Source of the DNA: Planctomycetota bacterium
Lineage (GTDB): Bacteria > Planctomycetota > JACOTG01 > JAJDCM01
Assembly (NCBI GenBank): GCA_029260825.1
Contig: JAJDCM010000139.1
Coordinates: 1-46,834 of the forward strand
Length of the DNA stretch: 46,834 nucleotides
Reading direction: 5' to 3'
Shown here: one piece after another, positions 23,062 through 31,281 of the stretch
Position numbering within the stretch: the stretch's first letter is position 1
How the letters are laid out: each line of letters opens with the position of its first letter
Position numbers and translations under genes: made by a program
The notes under the pieces: model-generated
Seen by the model: only the letters and a program-made list of their open reading frames with translations
What the model was told of the DNA's origin: nothing
Database searches by the model: none

Positions 23062-25554
23062 TCAGAAACCAAGACGACCAAGAGTAAAGGTCACGACCTG
23101 ACGGTCATCCGTATCTTCCTTGCGAATGGGGAAGCCGAAGTAGATGGTAAAGGGAGTCGGCCCGAGGAAAGGGATGAAGAATTGAAACCCACCGCCGATC
23201 GCCACCCGGTATTCGTCCAGATCGAGGTCGTTGATGTTTTCCGAAACGAGGCCACCGTCAACAAAAAGAGCGCCCCGGAACAATCGCTCATAGAGGGGAA
23301 AAGTGTATTCCGCGCCGTTTAGCAACATGGCCTCCCCCCCGGTCGGTTCATCAAATTCCTGGGGACCCACGCTTCGAAACTCAAACCCACGAAGAGAGGA
23401 GATCCCGCCCGCAAAGAACCGCTCGTAAACCGGGACGTGGGGTGTCCCGTCATTGGCCTCTGACCAGCCAAACGATGATCGAAGGGCTAACACATGCCTC
23501 CGCTCATCCAGGGTCTCGTAGATGGGAAAGTAAGTCTTTCCCTCCACGACTGCTCGGGTCATGCCGATGTCCCCCCCGAGCAGATTCCCGGTTCGCTCAC
23601 CGGTGAGAGTCAAGGAAAAGCCCTCGGTCGTGGTAACCGGATGGTCAAGATCCTCCCAGCGTAGAGTCCCTCGAAGCCCGATGACCCGGGCCTTTCCTTC
23701 GTCTTCGAGGACATTGTCAGGGACCCGCTGCTCGAGTTCACCCGGCTCGACCCGCCCGTCCGCATCCGCATCGAAGAAGCCGACATCCACATCGTGAAGA
23801 TCAACCAGCTCGTTGCGGAACGCAAGCTCGGCCCCCACCTTGTTATCGAACTGCTCGAAGGTTCGGCCGAAGGTGAACTCCACACCGGTTCGCTCCACAT
23901 CATAGCGCCGAAAGACTCGATTCCGGCGATAGAGATCGGCGCCGAAGTTATTCAAGGTGCCAAAAACTGAAGGTTCTCGAAAACCGAGTCGAAATCGACT
24001 CACCTGAGTTCCCGGACTTAAATCAAGAAAGAGGGACTGCCCCCCTCCCACGAATGCTTTTCCCTCAAAAACATCAGAGAGACGCTCTGGCCAGTCGGCA
24101 ATGTCGAAGTTTTTCTTCGTGATGGAGACTTGCCCGATGAAACCGCTATCCGATCCGATTCCAGCAGCAAAACGCAACTCTCCGGTTCTCCCCTCGCGAA
24201 CCCGGACGGAGACGTCCTGAATGTCGGTCGCGTCTCCCAGCTGGGTTTCTATTTCCACCCCAGCTTGATAGTCAAAGTAACCGGAGGATTGCATCCGATT
24301 CTCACTGCGTCTCAACTCTCCGTAGGAAAAGAGATCTCCCGGACTGAGGGTAAACGTACGGCGGATGACTTTGTCCTGGGTGAGAATGTTGCCACTCATC
24401 AGGAGCTTGCCCATTCGATATCGACGTCCCTCCGTGATCTGATACAGAAGGTCGATTTCGTGTTTTCCCACATCGTAGGAGGGGACAGGATTGATGCGCG
24501 CTTCAATGTAGGCCAGGTTTTCATACTTCCGACGAATGGCCAGAACATCGCGACGCAAGTCTTCAAATAGATAGGCCATCCCCGACTTCAACCGGGTCAA
24601 GTCTTCAAGCTCCTGCCTCGAGAAAATGGCCTCCTCATCCGGAACGGGATCTCCGTCTTCGGAAAGGTGCATGAAGCCAACGCTTCTCACGTGATAGGAA
24701 ACCCCCTCTTGAACCCGAAGGACAACGATGACTTCGGACTTATCATGAGAGAACATCAAGTCTTCGAGATGAACTCGAGCATCGAGATAGGAGAGGTGAC
24801 GGTAGAGAACCCGGATGGCGACGATGTCTTGCTCGAGGGTCTTCATGACGAAGCTCCCCTTTTTGAAGAGCCCGGACTCCTGAGATTCCATCGCATCGAT
24901 GATGTCATCGGTTTCGATGCCGACATTGCCAACGACCCGAAGCTCTTCAACCTTGACATGTGGCCCCTCAACCACATGAAAGACAGCCTCCCAGTCTTCA
25001 GGGCCAGCCTTCTCGAGCGTGTAGTCGACCTCGGCGAAGTAGTTCCCTTTACTCTTATAGAAGTCGATCGCATCCTTGCTGATCAGCTCAAGAGTAAACT
25101 CGGAAAGGAATGTCCCCTCGGACAAGTTGAGTTGACTGACAAGTTCCTTCTTGTAGGTGGAGGAAACCCCCTTGAACCGAACTCGACGCACGAAAGGGTT
25201 TTCCTGAACAACGATCCGTACCCGAATCCCATCCTCGAGAGAAGTCACGTCACGCCTGACGTTCCAGAACCCGAGTTTGTAGAGGCTCCGCACATCCTCG
25301 CCCCAGACTTGCTCGGAGAACGGCCGTCCCATTTTGGTCTTCATGTTGACCAGGACGACTTCGGTCGGGATCTTCTGATTCCCCTCGATCTCGATGGACC
25401 GAACCGTTTTGCCTTCGGGATCAAGAGAGACCTGGGCGTGGACGGGAGTCAAAAGCAAGAGCACAAGAAGAAGAGAGATCGGGAAGTGCAAAAGCACGAA
25501 TCGTGGTCGACCCACACACCCGCACCGCCCCGGATTCGAGGGGTCGCCAATCAT
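23062..25554 (-). CDS. bamA: Outer membrane assembly factor BamA
   Basis: About 830 residues with a signal peptide (FPISLLLVLLLLTPVHA), five POTRA-type repeats over about 45-400 (the first begins VRSIEIEGNQKIPTEVV), and an Omp85 beta-barrel to the end. BamA folds and inserts outer membrane proteins. The barrel ends VVTFTLGRLGF, with the terminal Phe outer-membrane signal. ATG 25554 is chosen because it directly precedes the signal peptide; the frame is open to a TTG at 25638, inside the end of dnaB, and no good ribosome site is seen for either. Unusually, an extracellular-loop segment carries DADADGRVEPGE, a textbook EF-hand calcium loop. Confidence 0.94.
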   Translation of the reverse strand: MIGDPSNPGRCGCVGRPRFVLLHFPISLLLVLLLLTPVHAQVSLDPEGKTVRSIEIEGNQKIPTEVVLVNMKTKMGRPFSEQVWGEDVRSLYKLGFWNVRRDVTSLEDGIRVRIVVQENPFVRRVRFKGVSSTYKKELVSQLNLSEGTFLSEFTLELISKDAIDFYKSKGNYFAEVDYTLEKAGPEDWEAVFHVVEGPHVKVEELRVVGNVGIETDDIIDAMESQESGLFKKGSFVMKTLEQDIVAIRVLYRHLSYLDARVHLEDLMFSHDKSEVIVVLRVQEGVSYHVRSVGFMHLSEDGDPVPDEEAIFSRQELEDLTRLKSGMAYLFEDLRRDVLAIRRKYENLAYIEARINPVPSYDVGKHEIDLLYQITEGRRYRMGKLLMSGNILTQDKVIRRTFTLSPGDLFSYGELRRSENRMQSSGYFDYQAGVEIETQLGDATDIQDVSVRVREGRTGELRFAAGIGSDSGFIGQVSITKKNFDIADWPERLSDVFEGKAFVGGGQSLFLDLSPGTQVSRFRLGFREPSVFGTLNNFGADLYRRNRVFRRYDVERTGVEFTFGRTFEQFDNKVGAELAFRNELVDLHDVDVGFFDADADGRVEPGELEQRVPDNVLEDEGKARVIGLRGTLRWEDLDHPVTTTEGFSLTLTGERTGNLLGGDIGMTRAVVEGKTYFPIYETLDERRHVLALRSSFGWSEANDGTPHVPVYERFFAGGISSLRGFEFRSVGPQEFDEPTGGEAMLLNGAEYTFPLYERLFRGALFVDGGLVSENINDLDLDEYRVAIGGGFQFFIPFLGPTPFTIYFGFPIRKEDTDDRQVVTFTLGRLGF
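23737..23772 (-). other. EF-hand-like calcium loop inside bamA
   Basis: The twelve codons encode DADADGRVEPGE, with Asp at loop positions 1, 3 and 5, Gly at 6, a hydrophobic residue at 8 and Glu at 12, all as in a canonical EF-hand loop. It lies in a likely surface loop between beta strands of the barrel. Confidence 0.6.
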
Positions 25555-25606
25555 GGCTTTTTGCAGGCGGACGCGGCTTTTTCGACGCAGCACTCGGTCA
25601 TCTTCC

Positions 25607-26956
25607 TCAGGACGGGGACTCGTACGCCAGGTTCTCAAAGCGAAGGTACCTGTTCAAGAAGGCAAGCTTCACCGTGCCCGTGGGGCCGTTTCTCTGCTTG
25701 GCCACAATCACTTCACACTGCCCCTCGTTCGTCGCGGTTTGCTCGTAGTATTCCTCTCGATAGAGAAACAACACGAGATCCGCGTCCTGCTCGATCGCCC
25801 CTGACTCACGAAGATCCGACATCCGTGGACGGTGATCCTCCCGATTATCGACGGCGCGACTCAGCTGGGAGATCGCGATCACCGGGACCTCAAGTTCCCG
25901 AGCAAGAGCCTTCATCGAACGGGAAATGGTGGAAATCTCCTGTTGCCGACTTTCGGTCCCTCCGGCGTCCATGAGCTGAAGGTAGTCGACCATCACGATG
26001 TCGATCATGCCCTTCGCTTTCAATCGCCGGGCCTTGGCTTTCAACGCCAAAGGATTCAGAGCCGGCGTGTCATCGATATAAATCGGGGCCTCCGCGAGCT
26101 CGCTCGCTCGGAAGGGAAGCTCCCGCCACTCCTCCTGGGAGAGATCACCTTTTCGCAACTTCTGGGCATCGACTCGCCCATGAGAACACAAAAGACTGGC
26201 CGCGATCTGTTCCCGAGCCATTTCCATCGAGTAAACCACAACACCCTTGCGAGAGTGGAGAGCAATGTTGCGCAGACAGTTCAAGCTGAACGTTGTCTTT
26301 CCCATGCTAGGACGGCCGGCGATGACAATGAACTGACCGGGCTGAAAACCGCAGGTAATTCGATCAAGGTCAAAAAACCCGGTAGAAAGTCCCGGCACCT
26401 CTCCCGAGCCTCGAAGCTTCTCAAAAGCCTGCAAGGTCGACGAAAGGACCTCATTGATATGGAAGGAAGTTCCCTCTCCACCCTCGGCCACCTCAAAGAT
26501 TCTCCTCTCAGCTTCATCGAGGAGATCAGAAATGGGAGTTGCGCCGGATTGCGCCTCGGAAACAATGAGGTTGGCGGTTTGGATCAACCTCCGGAGAACC
26601 GACTTCTCTCTGACAATGCGGGCATATTCGAGCGCATTCGTGGGAATGGGAACAACTTCGGCTAGCCTGACAAGTCCGTCTGGCCCACCAACTCTCTCCA
26701 GGGACTCCATTTCCGTGAGCCTGGCCTTGAGAGTGATGAAGTCGATGGGCTGGTTCTTGTCATAGAGCCCCACCATCGCCTCAAAAACCAGACGATACCC
26801 CGACCGGTAGAACGCCTCTGGTTTGAGAGTCTGAACAAGATCCCCCATGATCTCGTTGTCGAGGAGTACGCAGCCAAGAACCGCCATCTCCGCCTCAATG
26901 TCGTGAGGAGGAGTTAAAGTTGATTTGACCGCGACTTCACCTGTAGGTAACGCCAT
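25607..26956 (-). CDS. dnaB: Replicative DNA helicase DnaB
   Basis: 449 residues, usual length, no intein. The N-terminal domain (PPHDIEAEMAVLGCVLLDN, FITLKARL) mediates hexamer and primase contacts. The RecA-like C-terminal motor has Walker A GRPSMGKTTFSLN, FSMEM-like VVYSMEMAREQI, Walker B MVDYLQLMDAGG and the arginine-rich SQLSRAVDNREDHRPRMSDL. DnaB unwinds DNA at the replication fork. It lies downstream of the rpsF-rpsR-rplI genes, a common bacterial order, but a 395-bp gap separates it from rplI here. Its 3' end is close to or overlaps the bamA start. Confidence 0.97.
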   Translation of the reverse strand: MALPTGEVAVKSTLTPPHDIEAEMAVLGCVLLDNEIMGDLVQTLKPEAFYRSGYRLVFEAMVGLYDKNQPIDFITLKARLTEMESLERVGGPDGLVRLAEVVPIPTNALEYARIVREKSVLRRLIQTANLIVSEAQSGATPISDLLDEAERRIFEVAEGGEGTSFHINEVLSSTLQAFEKLRGSGEVPGLSTGFFDLDRITCGFQPGQFIVIAGRPSMGKTTFSLNCLRNIALHSRKGVVVYSMEMAREQIAASLLCSHGRVDAQKLRKGDLSQEEWRELPFRASELAEAPIYIDDTPALNPLALKAKARRLKAKGMIDIVMVDYLQLMDAGGTESRQQEISTISRSMKALARELEVPVIAISQLSRAVDNREDHRPRMSDLRESGAIEQDADLVLFLYREEYYEQTATNEGQCEVIVAKQRNGPTGTVKLAFLNRYLRFENLAYESPS

Positions 26957-27351
26957 CCTTCCGCCCCCGAAACCGTCCTATTTATTCAACAAGGCGATCC
27001 CGACACGGGAATTCGCGAAGTGTACGCGAGTGAAAGAAATGACCGAGGAAACCGCCCGCCCCATTGTACCTTGGCCGGGCACAGATGGGAGATGCCGAGG
27101 TGAGATAAGTCAGGCTCACCGTCACAACTGGTTTCCCTCAACGATCCAGGAAGAATCGGGAAAGAGAAAGGTGTGGATTCTTTTCTTGGTGTCCCACGGC
27201 GGGACATGATTCCTTGCCCGGGTTCGGCTCACGTCATCGAACTTTGTGGTGGCATGCGTCCGCCGGCCTCTACTACTGGACGGCAATCGATACATGACTC
27301 GATCGTGATGACCGACCCCGGGATGGATGGAGACCGAGCAAACAGCTCTGC
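26957..27351. other. Intergenic region rplI to dnaB (no gene seen)
   Basis: No plausible gene is visible in these 395 bp. An 8-bp hairpin (27333-27340 with 27349-27356) covers the rplI stop codon, and TGTCCC/GGGACA (27190-27195 with 27201-27206) forms a 6-bp hairpin. Neither has a clear U-run. The region probably holds the dnaB promoter, but I see no convincing hexamer pair. Confidence 0.5.
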
Positions 27352-27819
27352 TCAGTCGTCGTCCTCTTCGGATCCCTTTTCGGCAACCACCCAGACCTTG
27401 GCTTCGAGGGTGACATCCGGGTGCAGTCCGATGTTGAATGTGGCGACACCCGTTTCCTTCAAAGGCTTATCCAGCTGAAACATCCGCTCCTCCAGGTCAA
27501 AGCCTTCGGCGCTATAAGCGGCTTTGATGTCCTTGGCGGTGACGGATCCGTAAAGGTGCCCTTCTTCGTTCGCTCGAACCTCGATGGTGCAGGAGATCTT
27601 CTCCAGCTTGGCACTCAACTCTTTTAGCTCGGCGACCTCTTCGACCTCACGGGCGACGATCCGCTTCTTTTCCTGGGCGATCAACCGGACGTTTCCCGGA
27701 GTGACCTCGACGGCCAAGCCCTGGGGCAAGAGATAATTGCGACCGTAGCCCTTCCGCACATCGACAACTTCACCCTGTCGTCCAAGCTTGTCGATCGATT
27801 CTCTCAGCAATAGCTTCAT
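27352..27819 (-). CDS. rplI: 50S ribosomal protein L9
   Basis: 155 residues with the L9 N-terminal signature MKLLLRESIDKLGRQGEVVDV followed by GYGRNYLLPQGLA, a connecting helix (KKRIVAREVEEVAELKEL) and the C-terminal domain with HLYGSVTAKDI and LHPDVTLEAKVWV. L9 binds 23S rRNA near the L1 stalk. It ends in a short acidic tail (EEDDD). AGGAG precedes the ATG. Last gene of the rpsF-rpsR-rplI group. Confidence 0.97.
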   Translation of the reverse strand: MKLLLRESIDKLGRQGEVVDVRKGYGRNYLLPQGLAVEVTPGNVRLIAQEKKRIVAREVEEVAELKELSAKLEKISCTIEVRANEEGHLYGSVTAKDIKAAYSAEGFDLEERMFQLDKPLKETGVATFNIGLHPDVTLEAKVWVVAEKGSEEDDD

Positions 27820-27880
27820 TCGTTCCTCACTCCTGCCTCAACCTGAACGCCGATCATCAACATCAATCGGGTATTGGGGA

Positions 27881-28126
27881 TTACTGGCCCACGTAGGGAA
27901 TAAGACCCATGAACCGGGCGCGCTTGGCCGCTAGCTTCAATAGCCTCTGATGACGGGCACAGTTTCCCGAACGCTTTCTCGAATAGAGTTTTCCCTGCCC
28001 CGTGCATAGCTTCTGCAGGGTTGGCACGTCCTTGAAGTCGATGGGAAGGGCACCGCCCTTTTTCTTGTCCCGACAGAATCGGCACCGGCCTTCGTCAGAA
28101 AAACTCTTGTAACGTGATCTAGCCAT
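27881..28126 (-). CDS. rpsR: 30S ribosomal protein S18, cysteine-containing form
   Basis: 81 residues with the S18 core DFKDVPTLQKLCTGQGKLYSRKRSGNCARHQR and LLKLAAKRARFMGLIPY. CRFC near the N-terminus plus two later Cys and a His suggest the zinc-binding (C+) paralogue type. S18 pairs with S6 on the 30S platform, matching its place directly after rpsF (37 bp). A GAGGAG precedes the ATG. Confidence 0.97.
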   Translation of the reverse strand: MARSRYKSFSDEGRCRFCRDKKKGGALPIDFKDVPTLQKLCTGQGKLYSRKRSGNCARHQRLLKLAAKRARFMGLIPYVGQ

Positions 28127-28163
28127 TATTGTTCCTCAGCTCCTCACTTCCCGACGGTTTTGA

Positions 28164-28739
28164 CTAACTCGTCGGTGCTTCCTTCTCCGTTTCCCCGACC
28201 GGGGTATCGTCCACCTTTGCCGAAGCCTCTGCTGGCTCCTCTGCTTTTGCAGGGGCCTCTGCAGGCTCTTCGGCCTTGGCCGGGGCAGCTTCAGTAGCAG
28301 CATCGCCAGCGGCGTTGTCTGTTGATTCCGCGGCCTCACCCTCCTTGGGAGCCGCTTTCGCTTCACCGTCTGCAGCTTTTGCTTCACCGTCTGCAGCCTT
28401 CGCGCCTTCGGCTGCTCCTTCTTCGGCTTCCTCTTCGACGGGAATCTCAGGAAATTCCTCGAGCCGTAGGAACATATGACGGATGACTTTCTCGGAGAGT
28501 CCGAGGTCATGGCGAAGCTCGGTTAGCTTCTCTGGATCGGCTTGGAAGTACACCAGGAGGTAGGTTCCTCTCCGGTGCTTCTTGATTTCATAGGCAAGCT
28601 TCCGCTCCCCCCACTTGGACGAGTTATGGATTTCGCATCCGTACTTCGTCAGCAGGTCGTGAACGTGGCTCTCCATCGCGTCCCAATCGGCCTTCGACTC
28701 CCTGTTGTCGAGCAGAAAAAACCCCTCGTAATTGTTCAA
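28164..28739 (-). CDS. rpsF: 30S ribosomal protein S6 with Ala/Glu-rich repeat tail
   Basis: Residues 1-about 100 are normal S6 (NNYEGFFLLDNRES, SKWGERKLAYEIKKHRRGTY, LRHDLGLSEKVIRHMFLRLE). About 90 further residues form a low-complexity acidic tail with repeats of EAKAADG and AKAEEPAEA. E. coli S6 also has a Glu-rich tail, added to by RimK, but this one is much longer and encoded. The start is TTG at 28739, supported by AAGGAGGA; it overlaps the TGA of pth (TTGA), indicating coupled translation. Confidence 0.96.
   Translation of the reverse strand: MNNYEGFFLLDNRESKADWDAMESHVHDLLTKYGCEIHNSSKWGERKLAYEIKKHRRGTYLLVYFQADPEKLTELRHDLGLSEKVIRHMFLRLEEFPEIPVEEEAEEGAAEGAKAADGEAKAADGEAKAAPKEGEAAESTDNAAGDAATEAAPAKAEEPAEAPAKAEEPAEASAKVDDTPVGETEKEAPTS
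28360..28401. repeat. Tandem 21-bp repeat in the rpsF tail
   Basis: Two near-identical 21-bp units (28360-28380 and 28381-28401) encode the repeated EAKAADG residues of the S6 tail. Nearby bases 28231-28290 encode the second repeat type, AKAEEPAEA. The repeats are in frame and suggest that the tail length can change by slippage. Confidence 0.75.
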
Positions 28740-29353
28740 ACGTCTTCCTCCTTATCGCGCTTGTCTGGATCCCGAGGGTCCAACGGGACTCGAGCCTGAT
28801 TCAAACGGTTCATCATCATACTTAAATCGTTTCGACGCAACCAGATCGACAGTGCTTTCGCCGTCTCGCAAACGGCCCAGTGTACCAGGGGCCATTCCTC
28901 TTCTTCGAACGACTCCAACACAAAATCCGCTGCATCGGTGCCAGCGGGTGGCGCTCCCACTCCAACGCGAACGCGCGGAAACTGATTGTTCCCAAGCGTT
29001 TCGATGATGGAGCGAAGCCCGTTATGGCCTCCGTCTCCACCTCCGGGACGAACCCGAATGCGTCCAAGCGGGAGATTTATGTCATCACAAACCACGAACA
29101 AATCAGGTGCAATCAGGCCTTTTCGCATGACCGACCGCACGGTTTGTCCGGACAAATTGACAAAAGTCTGAGGTTTCAGGAGGAGAATTGTCTCGCCACG
29201 AATCGAAGTCTTTGACGCCTTGGCCCCGTGATCATCCGTAGGATGACCGGCCTTGAGGCGCTCCGACAGTGCATCGATAACCCAAAAACCCACGTTGTGG
29301 CGGGTCTTGTCGTAACGTTGACCCGGGTTTCCGATACCCAAGACTGCCTTCAT
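28736..29353 (-). CDS. pth: Peptidyl-tRNA hydrolase
   Basis: 205 residues. Pth frees tRNA from peptidyl-tRNAs that drop off ribosomes. The catalytic region GIGNPGQRYDKTRHNVGFWV contains the active-site His and Asn. QTFVNLSGQTVRSV and DDINLPLGRIRVRPGGGDGG hold the Asp and the glycine-rich substrate loop, and GLRSIIETLG follows. A GGCGAGGAG site precedes the ATG. It sits between rplY and rpsF, an arrangement common in many phyla. Confidence 0.97.
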   Translation of the reverse strand: MKAVLGIGNPGQRYDKTRHNVGFWVIDALSERLKAGHPTDDHGAKASKTSIRGETILLLKPQTFVNLSGQTVRSVMRKGLIAPDLFVVCDDINLPLGRIRVRPGGGDGGHNGLRSIIETLGNNQFPRVRVGVGAPPAGTDAADFVLESFEEEEWPLVHWAVCETAKALSIWLRRNDLSMMMNRLNQARVPLDPRDPDKRDKEEDV

Positions 29354-29418
29354 AACAATTTGCTCCTCGCCCTATGGGAGAAGCCCAAGGCATGTCCCGG
29401 GACTCGCGTATGCGAAGC

Positions 29419-30060
29419 CTAGCTTCCCTCTTCCTCTTCCTTTCCTTTCTTGATGATCTCAGGTGGCGCAACGCCGCCCTCTTCACCTTCCTCTTCCTCT
29501 TCTTCCGGGACCTCCTTGAAGGTCACCATGACAACAAGGTGGGACGGATCGGCGCTTTGGGCCAACTCGACTCCATCCGGCAAGGTGACCTCACCAAGAT
29601 GCAGGGACCCGCCAAGCGGAAGCTCGGTCACATCAACCAGAATCTTTTCTGGAATGGCTTCGGGAATGCATCGAACTTCGATCACATCACGGCTCTGTTC
29701 CAGAACTCCACCCTCTCGAACCGATTCGGGAGTTCCTTCCAAAACAAGCGGAACCGTGACATCGAGAGCCTGTCCGAGGACGATCCGGGTAAAATCAACA
29801 TGCAGGATTTCGTCCCCGAGAACGTCGTGCTGGATCGCCTTGATCAATGCTCTCTGATCGTCGCTCCCCATTTTGAGCTTCACCATACGACTTCCGGCAC
29901 GCAGAAGATCGTCCAGAGTCTTTCCCTCCATCGCAAGAGAAAGAGGCTCTCGATCTCCCCCGTAGAGGATCCCCGGAATCTGTCCTATGCGTCGGAGCTT
30001 GCGCGAAGCTCTGGACCCGATGTCCGTTCGCACATCGACGCTCACATCAATCATCTGCAT
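29419..30060 (-). CDS. rplY: 50S ribosomal protein L25 (Ctc type)
   Basis: 213 residues: an N-terminal L25 5S rRNA-binding domain (GSRASRKLRRIGQIPGILYG, HVDFTRIVLGQALDVTVPL) and the C-terminal TL5/Ctc domain (EVRCIPEAIPEKILVDVTEL, LPDGVELAQSADPSHLVV). The long Ctc form occurs in many non-enteric bacteria. A Glu/Lys-rich tail (VPEEEEEEGEEGG onward) ends the protein. It lies 22 bp after prs and upstream of pth, the classical prs-rplY-pth order. Confidence 0.96.
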   Translation of the reverse strand: MQMIDVSVDVRTDIGSRASRKLRRIGQIPGILYGGDREPLSLAMEGKTLDDLLRAGSRMVKLKMGSDDQRALIKAIQHDVLGDEILHVDFTRIVLGQALDVTVPLVLEGTPESVREGGVLEQSRDVIEVRCIPEAIPEKILVDVTELPLGGSLHLGEVTLPDGVELAQSADPSHLVVMVTFKEVPEEEEEEGEEGGVAPPEIIKKGKEEEEGS

Positions 30061-30082
30061 GGCGACTTTCAGCCTCTCCGGA

Positions 30083-31042
30083 TTACCGCAATACCTCGTA
30101 ATCCACGTTGAACAGATAGCTCACGGATTCACTATCATGAATCCTGCGAATCGCCTCACCCAGCAACGGCGCTATGGTCAGGATCTCGCAGTTGTTGATT
30201 TCTTTGCCCCCGAGGGGAATCGTGTCGGTGAAGATGTACTTCTCCACGTCAAGTTTACCGAGTCGCTTGACCGCATTTCCAGCAAGCACCGGATGGGTCG
30301 CGGCGACAAAAACCCTTTTTGCGCCGAGGCTCTTCACCAATCGAACCGCCTCAACAATCGAACCACCGGTTGCCACCATGTCATCAACCATGACGATGTT
30401 GCGACCGTTGACCTCCCCCACGATGTCCAGAACTGCCGTTTCCTCCGGGGAAAGGCGTCTCTTATCAATGAAGGCAAGTCCGGCCTCAAGAGCCGTAGCG
30501 TAGGCCCGATTCATCTTGAGCGACCCCACATCCGGCGCCACAACCGTCAGGTCTGGAAGCCGAAGGTCCCTCAAATACTTAACAATGACCGGAAAGGCAT
30601 ACAGGTGATCCATCGGAATGTCAAAGAATCCCTGAATCTGGCTCGCATGAAGATCCACAGCAAGGACACGATCGGCCCCGGCGGTGGTGATCAAATTGGC
30701 CACCAATTTGGACGTAATGGGCACCCGCCCCTCGTCTTTTCGGTCTTTTCGGCCGTATCCGTAGTACGGGACCACGGCAGTGATTCGGTCGGCAGAGGCT
30801 CTTCTCAGGCAGTCGATCATGATGAGCAACTCCATCAGGTGCTCGTTGGCCGGTGTCGACGTCGGCTGAAGGACATAGGTATCGCACCCTCGCACATCCT
30901 CGGCGATCTTGACGTCGACCTCCTGATCAGGGAAGCGAGTGACGCTCACCTCGCTGTGACCGATTCCGAGATACTCACAGATCCGCTCCGCGAGGGCGGG
31001 GTTCGCCGTACCGGAGAAAATGCGTAGATCCTTCTTACTCAT
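30083..31042 (-). CDS. prs: Ribose-phosphate pyrophosphokinase (PRPP synthase)
   Basis: 319 residues, class I. It makes PRPP from ribose 5-phosphate and ATP for purine, pyrimidine, His, Trp and NAD synthesis. Signatures are IFSGTANPALAERIC, RFPDQEVDVKI, VPYYGYGRKDRKDEGR, VDLHASQIQGFFDIPMDHL, VVAPDVGS, and the PRPP loop VMVDDMVATGGSIVEA. First gene of a prs-rplY-pth-rpsF-rpsR-rplI cluster. Confidence 0.98.
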   Translation of the reverse strand: MSKKDLRIFSGTANPALAERICEYLGIGHSEVSVTRFPDQEVDVKIAEDVRGCDTYVLQPTSTPANEHLMELLIMIDCLRRASADRITAVVPYYGYGRKDRKDEGRVPITSKLVANLITTAGADRVLAVDLHASQIQGFFDIPMDHLYAFPVIVKYLRDLRLPDLTVVAPDVGSLKMNRAYATALEAGLAFIDKRRLSPEETAVLDIVGEVNGRNIVMVDDMVATGGSIVEAVRLVKSLGAKRVFVAATHPVLAGNAVKRLGKLDVEKYIFTDTIPLGGKEINNCEILTIAPLLGEAIRRIHDSESVSYLFNVDYEVLR

Positions 31043-31235
31043 TCTTCGTAGGATCGCCTAGCCGATTGCCCTCGGGCGGTCTCCGCGGTGATGTCGACCG
31101 ATGGAGGAAGACACCAGACTTAGCCGGAAAGGCCGCAACTTGAGGGGAGAACGTGACTTCCAGAGAACATGACTGTTCTACTGGCGTAACTTTGTTCGCG
31201 CCGCCAACATCCTGAACACCTTCGAGAAACGTCGG

Positions 31236-31264
31236 CTTTTAACACATGCGGAAACGAGTGTCAA
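31236..31264 (-). promoter_or_regulatory. Promoter candidate for the prs operon
   Basis: On the minus strand a perfect TTGACA (31264-31259) is followed after 17 bp by TAAAAG (31241-31236), four of six matches. It lies just downstream of the sulfatase-like gene's stop and would give a leader of nearly 190 nt before prs. Confidence 0.5.
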
Positions 31265-31281
31265 CTTGATCCCCGCCGCTC

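Noticed and set aside
27190-27206. TGTCCC/GGGACA hairpin as an intrinsic terminator for rplI
   Set aside because: Only 6 bp and no U-run on either strand.
29987-31027. Plus-strand frame of 346 codons opposite prs
   Set aside because: Shadow of prs, which has all PRPP synthase motifs.
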